64,000 bases of DNA from Weissella confusa (GTDB lineage Bacteria; Bacillota; Bacilli; Lactobacillales; Lactobacillaceae), in the NCBI GenBank assembly GCA_041871065.1, contig CP168942.1:1458501-1522500 (forward strand). The letters run 5' to 3'. Shown here piece after piece: positions 60,226 through 64,000 of this stretch (positions are counted from its first letter, which is position 1; every line of letters begins with the position of its first letter). The notes under the pieces are model-generated. The model worked only from the letters and a program-made list of their open reading frames with translations. It searched no databases and was not told the origin of the DNA. The translations under genes were made by a program, and so were the position numbers.

Positions 60226-60520
60226 CAGTCAAATCCTTTTGCAAATACAAAGTAGTGCGATCACCAGACACGGCAGTTCGGTAAACCTTATACCGTTGTC
60301 CGTTGAACTCCACCGATTCTTCTCCTGAATAGTCAATTGAGTTGATTTGAAATGCCAAGTCGGCTCTCAGGCCAGCTTGCCCAGCCAAACTAAACTCATC
60401 ACGACCAACAGTGAAGGCATTAGCATATACCTTGCGCGCCGTAAAAGTTTCAACTGGTTGCAATAACTCATCTTGCGTATACGCTGCGCTTAACAGCGTT
60501 AAAACTTGGTCATACTTCAT
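60212..60520 (-). CDS. Head closure protein (head-tail joining)
   Basis: A 102-residue beta protein (LTLLSAAYTQDELLQPV..., SIDYSGEESVEFNGQRYKVYRTAVSGDRTTLYL), resembling SPP1 gp16-type head closure proteins. ATG 60520 follows GGGGGTGGAACTG; it overlaps neighbours on both sides. Confidence 0.78.
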   Translation of the reverse strand: MKYDQVLTLLSAAYTQDELLQPVETFTARKVYANAFTVGRDEFSLAGQAGLRADLAFQINSIDYSGEESVEFNGQRYKVYRTAVSGDRTTLYLQKDLTDGKH

Positions 60521-60818
60521 CAGTTCCACCCCCATATTGAGAATGAAACGACAAACTAGTTTTCAACTTCTCGTATCGGTCTAGAAACTTCTCTGAATCA
60601 GGATTGTCATAGCCCCAATGCGCCTTAACATAAAGCGTGATAGCTTGCCGAATAATGACCGCCTTAGAACTAGCGAACTCGTCCGACACCAAACCATCAA
60701 TATTGAGGTCGGCACGCGCTGCTAAGATAAGATCGTTCACTTCGTTTTGCAAACCCTCGTCAGTTGTGGTTGAGCGCAACGCAACCATGATGGTATCGAA
60801 TAATTCATCTCGTTCCAT
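60510..60818 (-). CDS. Head-tail connector (gp6-like)
   Basis: A 102-residue helical adaptor (MERDELFDTIMVALRSTTTDEGLQNEVNDLILAARADLNIDG). YVKAHWGYDNPDSEKFLDRYEKLKTSLS is a conserved gp6-family closing. It binds below the portal. ATG 60818 follows AAGGTGGCACTT. Confidence 0.85.
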   Translation of the reverse strand: MERDELFDTIMVALRSTTTDEGLQNEVNDLILAARADLNIDGLVSDEFASSKAVIIRQAITLYVKAHWGYDNPDSEKFLDRYEKLKTSLSFHSQYGGGTDEV

Positions 60819-60829
60819 AAGTGCCACCT

Positions 60830-61153
60830 TTAAATCAATGCAAGCAAATCTGACTTCTTAGCGTCATCGGCATATTCAATCTTGTTTTCGTCCAAGTGAG
60901 CCTTAATTTCCGCTACCGTATTCTTTTCAGTTGGCTTTTCAACGGTTTCTCCCACAGTTTCGTTAACGTCTGATTGACCCTCTTCAACTGATTCGTCTCC
61001 GGCCGGATTTTCATCAACTACTCCGATGAAATCACCAGATTTCAACTCAGCGACACGCTCGTCAGTCGGAAACTTTGGATATTCATCACCAGCAACATAT
61101 GAAATCTTCGTTTGCTTGTCGATAAAATCAGACTTTACAATAAACTTGTCCAT
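60830..61153 (-). CDS. Capsid-associated protein with C-terminal HeH-like motif
   Basis: A 107-residue protein. The N-terminal part (FIVKSDFIDKQTKISYVAGDEYPKFPTDERVAELKSGDF) resembles short head proteins that follow HK97 capsid genes. An acidic linker leads to a HeH/SAP-like motif at residues 80-107 (TVAEIKAHLDENKIEY...DLLALI). Similar motifs occur in the RecT and LysM proteins of prophage 1. Role unknown. Confidence 0.72.
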   Translation of the reverse strand: MDKFIVKSDFIDKQTKISYVAGDEYPKFPTDERVAELKSGDFIGVVDENPAGDESVEEGQSDVNETVGETVEKPTEKNTVAEIKAHLDENKIEYADDAKKSDLLALI

Positions 61154-61170
61154 GTTGCATCAGTCCTTTC

Positions 61171-62454
61171 TTATGCTTCTGCAGCGATTGATACCATGTA
61201 ACCAGCGTCGGTATCGGCAGCTTCAACGTCAAATCGGATAACAACGCGTGGAATGCGTCCGTATACATCGTTGTCTACCCATTCGATAGCGACGTCCAAA
61301 CGGTCAGCAAACAAAATTGCTCGGCGCAAATCACCAACCCATAGCTTCTTAGTACCAACGGTGTCAGTTGATACGAATTGGTTGTCAGCAATCACGTTAA
61401 CTGGCAACCCAAACAATGACTTACCGGCTGGTGAAGAAATTTGGTCTTGCAACAAGTAACGGCCTTCGTTGTCCTTCGTCTTGTCCAACTCGTTGTACAT
61501 TGATTGCGTCATAACAAACGTCTTGTTGTAAGCGGGGTCCAATGAAACGTTAACGATATCCTTCAACCCATCAACAATGGCCTTAGCAGGAACTGACTTA
61601 GCTGTAAATGAAGCCAACTTCGTAGCAATTGCAGCGTTCGTCGTGTTCGTCTTGATAGTTTGAATATGTTCAGCGACCAATTGACCCAAATCAACTTGTG
61701 CATCGTCCAAAGATTCTTGTGAGATTGGCAAAGCACCACGGTGGGTAACAATTTCCCATGCAACTTGCAAGAATTGTGGCTTAGCCAAATCAGGGTTGGC
61801 TTCCAATTCGGCAACTGATGGAATGGTAGTTGAAGCACGCTTCAAGATTGGGTACTTACCAGACGCAGTTGAAACCTTTGTCTTTTGAACCAAAGAAGCC
61901 AAATCAACAACCGTTTCCAACTTCAAAGTTGGGTCGTAAATGATTTCTTCTGGGATAAGTGAACCGGCGTCAGTTGACGTCAAACCGTCACGCTTCTCAC
62001 CCTTTGAGCGCATGAATGCGTTAAATGCTGAACGTTGCTCAGCTTGCTTGTCTTGTGAAGTCTTAGTTACTTCAATTGGCATTGATCGTTCCTCGTCTTT
62101 CTTTTCATCATCAGTGGCACCGTTGGCCGGTGCTTCGTTTTCATCTGTGTTGTCTTTTTCTGAATTGTCATCAGCCGGCGCATCATCTTCCGCGTTGTCC
62201 TCGGATACAGAAGAACCCGCATCAGGAGTTGAGCTTGCGCTGTCGTCCGGTGCGGGTTCCTTAGCTTCTTCTGGTTGTGCATCTTGCAATGATTGCAAGT
62301 CCTTAATATCATTTTCGATTTGCTTTACTGCATCCATTGCAGCTTGCGCATCATCTGCCGTTGCATTCGGGTCGTCGATTAGCTTTTGGGCTGCATCGAT
62401 TGCATCTTGCAACGCCGTGTTCTTTGCTTGAACACTCTCGTCTAGTGTTGCCAT
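61171..62454 (-). CDS. Major capsid protein (HK97 type)
   Basis: A 427-residue protein. The first 150 residues are a scaffold-like delta domain (coiled coil, then a very acidic Asp/Glu/Ala/Ser segment) that is removed by the protease. The mature HK97 fold begins near LTSTDAGSLIPEEIIYDPTLK. It is followed by WEIVTHRGALPISQESLDDAQVDL and the C-terminal FADRLDVAIEWVDNDVYGRIPRVVIRFD. It builds the shell of prophage 2. Confidence 0.93.
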   Translation of the reverse strand: MATLDESVQAKNTALQDAIDAAQKLIDDPNATADDAQAAMDAVKQIENDIKDLQSLQDAQPEEAKEPAPDDSASSTPDAGSSVSEDNAEDDAPADDNSEKDNTDENEAPANGATDDEKKDEERSMPIEVTKTSQDKQAEQRSAFNAFMRSKGEKRDGLTSTDAGSLIPEEIIYDPTLKLETVVDLASLVQKTKVSTASGKYPILKRASTTIPSVAELEANPDLAKPQFLQVAWEIVTHRGALPISQESLDDAQVDLGQLVAEHIQTIKTNTTNAAIATKLASFTAKSVPAKAIVDGLKDIVNVSLDPAYNKTFVMTQSMYNELDKTKDNEGRYLLQDQISSPAGKSLFGLPVNVIADNQFVSTDTVGTKKLWVGDLRRAILFADRLDVAIEWVDNDVYGRIPRVVIRFDVEAADTDAGYMVSIAAEA

Positions 62455-63041
62455 TAGAATCTACCGTTCCTTTTCTGAATTTGTGCCAGCGTTACAGTGT
62501 CCTGCAAGCGTTGGCGAAGTGAATATCCTTTAGCACGTTGTGCATCACGACTGGCGATTGCGATTGAGGTATCATCATACGCCGGCAAGGGTGTGATTGT
62601 AATTTCGAAAACTTGGTCAATCCTCGTTACGTGTCGGATATCAGGCTGACCAGGGTCATTACTGAACTCCCACGTATCTTCGGCAGCAGTGAACATGAAA
62701 CTCATGCCCTTGATATTGCCAACTCTGATATTTTCCAAGACGTCGTTCGCAAGCGTTGTATTTGGCAAAGTTGCTTCGAAATACAACCCGGTATCATCAA
62801 CTTTCAACTTCAATGTGCCAGAATCAACGCGTGCTAACGGTTGGTTCGGGTCGTGCGCATAAACTAGGTACACACCGCTCAAATCAACGTCTTTCAACGC
62901 GCCTTTATCGATATACTCGATAAAACCAATGTCTTTAGACGGTTTGCCAAAGACGATTGGATAACCAAACACCTTGCGACTACCTTCTTGCTCGTCGGCT
63001 CGTACTTCAACGCTAATGCTGCGTACTTCCTGATTGTTCAT
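62454..63041 (-). CDS. HK97-family prohead protease
   Basis: A 195-residue maturation protease. FGYPIVFGKPSKDIGFIEYIDKGALKD, the catalytic His in VYLVYAHDPNQPLAR, FEATLPNTTLANDVLENIRVGNIKGMSFMF (catalytic Ser) and VTRIDQVFEITITPLPAYDDTSI are classical. It cleaves the capsid delta domain. Overlaps the portal gene by 29 bp. Confidence 0.93.
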   Translation of the reverse strand: MNNQEVRSISVEVRADEQEGSRKVFGYPIVFGKPSKDIGFIEYIDKGALKDVDLSGVYLVYAHDPNQPLARVDSGTLKLKVDDTGLYFEATLPNTTLANDVLENIRVGNIKGMSFMFTAAEDTWEFSNDPGQPDIRHVTRIDQVFEITITPLPAYDDTSIAIASRDAQRAKGYSLRQRLQDTVTLAQIQKRNGRF

Positions 63042-64000
63042 CGGTTGTCTCCCCTTCCTTCAGCGTCTTTTCAAGCTCAGACTTAGCAACAATGTCATCC
63101 GTGATTAAGTCCGATTGACTCTTCAACAAAGCTTGTTGTGCCATCTCTGGCGACAAAATGGCTTTATCTACCAAGAAGCCAACACGTTGTTCAATCTGAC
63201 TACCGTCCAAGTCAGTCGCCCGGCGAACGTCTGGAACAACATTCACACCTAACTTTTGCTCCAATTCTTCAACAACTGGTGCTAGGTATCGGGCGAAAGT
63301 TTGGTTGTAGTCAGCACGTACCTGATCGGCATTTGAGTGTTCACTCTCACCGCCCAACATATTGACTGGCAACAAGAACGCCTTGGCAATTTGCGTTCGG
63401 GTAAAGTCAGTTGAAGCCAATAACTTCGCAATGTCTGTTTTAACCTCCAATTGTTGGTAGTCGAACAAATCGTCCAGTACCAGCAAACGCCCAGCATTGT
63501 CACCTGACTGCGCATCTTCGAATGCTGTTCGCACTGCCGCTCGTTCTTCTTCACCTAACTTGGTACCCTTAGCCTTCAAGATTGAAGAAGGGTTAACTGC
63601 CTGTTTCAGTGAAGCCAAACTCAAGCGACGTGAGTTTGCTTGCAAGTCCAACTCATTGCGCAAAGCCAATAGCGGACTTTGCCCCATCAACCCGCCGTTC
63701 ATTGATAGCCAACGAAGATGAATAATGTCGTTAGAATCAACGTTTTTCAACTCGTCTTCATTTCGGTTATCGAAGCGTAGATCATACGTCATCGTCTGAC
63801 CGTCATCTGACAACCAAGGCGTAACGTGTGACGGTGGCACGAATTCGAAATACTCGCGTCCATTGTTATACTTCTTGTCTGTCCGGCGCAGTGCGTATGC
63901 ATTACCGTCCAACAACATTTGAACGACCATTGCTTGAAAGAAGTTGAAGCGGTTGGTCAGTCGTGACGGATGCGTCAATAACCAATCAACTTGTTCATCT
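63013..64000 (-). CDS. Portal protein (HK97 family), 5' end outside window
   Basis: At least 328 residues, open to the window edge (DEQVDWLLTHPSR precedes the first listed start). FNFFQAMVVQMLLDGNAYAL, VPPSHVTPWLSDDG, IIHLRWLSMNGGLMGQSPLLAL and FAILPVNMLGG-type GGESEHSN are HK97-portal features. The C-terminus is acidic (EGETTDEQSGSTQH). It forms the DNA-entry ring; terminase should lie upstream beyond 64,000. Confidence 0.92.
   Translation of the reverse strand, partial: DEQVDWLLTHPSRLTNRFNFFQAMVVQMLLDGNAYALRRTDKKYNNGREYFEFVPPSHVTPWLSDDGQTMTYDLRFDNRNEDELKNVDSNDIIHLRWLSMNGGLMGQSPLLALRNELDLQANSRRLSLASLKQAVNPSSILKAKGTKLGEEERAAVRTAFEDAQSGDNAGRLLVLDDLFDYQQLEVKTDIAKLLASTDFTRTQIAKAFLLPVNMLGGESEHSNADQVRADYNQTFARYLAPVVEELEQKLGVNVVPDVRRATDLDGSQIEQRVGFLVDKAILSPEMAQQALLKSQSDLITDDIVAKSELEKTLKEGETTDEQSGSTQH

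Larger units (their letters stand above)
47298..64000. mobile_element. Prophage 2, siphovirus-type, lysis to head modules (right part outside window)
   Basis: All late genes are on the minus strand, from the portal (cut by the right edge) through capsid, connectors, tail and lysis. The left boundary is placed at the first of two direct terminator repeats and is uncertain by some 250 bp. Terminase, replication genes, repressor and integrase must lie beyond 64,000. The HK97-type head and Dit/Tal tail tip indicate a long non-contractile tail. Confidence 0.9.

Noticed and set aside
61940-62431. 163-codon plus-strand frame rich in Ser/Ala
   Set aside because: It is the complement of the acidic scaffold-like segment of the HK97 capsid gene.

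Overview
The window is about 64 kb of a low-to-mid-GC Gram-positive chromosome carrying parts of two different prophages on either side of about 15 kb of host DNA. The host genes (rimM-trmD-rplS, a deoxynucleoside kinase, glpK, mscL, a LysM-NlpC/P60 wall hydrolase, YitT, a GltP-type symporter) and the style of the phage proteins point to Lactobacillaceae, most likely the Weissella/Leuconostoc group. The genus is an inference from general resemblance, not from a search.

Region 1 (1-32,147) is the integrase-proximal part of prophage 1; its lysis end lies left of the window. Late genes are on the minus strand. Read in transcription order, the early operon starts at a Cro-like gene (25,511) and runs through an antirepressor, small unknown genes, RecT, a RecE-like PD-(D/E)XK protein, a DnaC-type loader, a replisome organizer, RusA and an ArpU-type late regulator. 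The packaging and structural genes follow: TerS, TerL, SPP1-type portal, a split MuF head protein with a C-terminal toxin-like domain and a candidate immunity gene, scaffold, decoration, lambda-E-like capsid, a LysM protein, connectors, a contractile-sheath-like protein, tail tube, frameshifted chaperones and tape measure. The sheath and tube make this a myovirus-type phage. The plus-strand lysogeny module (25,641-32,070) holds a CI-like repressor with a separate ImmA-type metalloprotease, then AT-richer cargo (a SHOCT protein, a secreted protein, an OLD-like ABC-ATPase/TOPRIM protein, a Dam-type methylase) and a tyrosine integrase. The integrase ends just before the 3' end of tRNA-Leu(CAG), the likely attachment site.

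Region 2 (32,148-47,050) is host chromosome. It holds tRNA-Leu, small unknown proteins, a CPBP protease, a Cof-type phosphatase, mscL, a deoxynucleoside kinase, a LysM-NlpC/P60 hydrolase, glpK, a tautomerase, yitT, gltP, rplS, trmD, rimM, a histidine phosphatase and an SPFH-family gene broken by a frameshift in a G run. Most transcription units end in clear intrinsic terminators.

Region 3 (about 47,200-64,000) is the lysis-to-head part of prophage 2, a siphovirus-type phage read on the minus strand. It has a plus-strand moron gene flanked by two near-identical terminators, a GH25 muramidase, two holin-like genes, a long Tal protein with three lectin-like modules, Dit, tape measure, a gpG/gpT pair with a textbook A-AAA-AAA frameshift site, a phi13-like tail tube, connectors, HK97-type capsid, prohead protease and a portal cut by the window edge.

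The least ordinary features are: the MuF-toxin/immunity pair in prophage 1; the OLD-like nuclease beside a Dam methylase in the lysogeny cargo; a 161-nt tRNA-Leu-like RNA with a hugely expanded variable region between the late regulator and terS; a LysM protein encoded among the capsid genes; one HeH-like module reused in three unrelated phage proteins; and a structured RNA with a perfect T-arm inside the tail operon.
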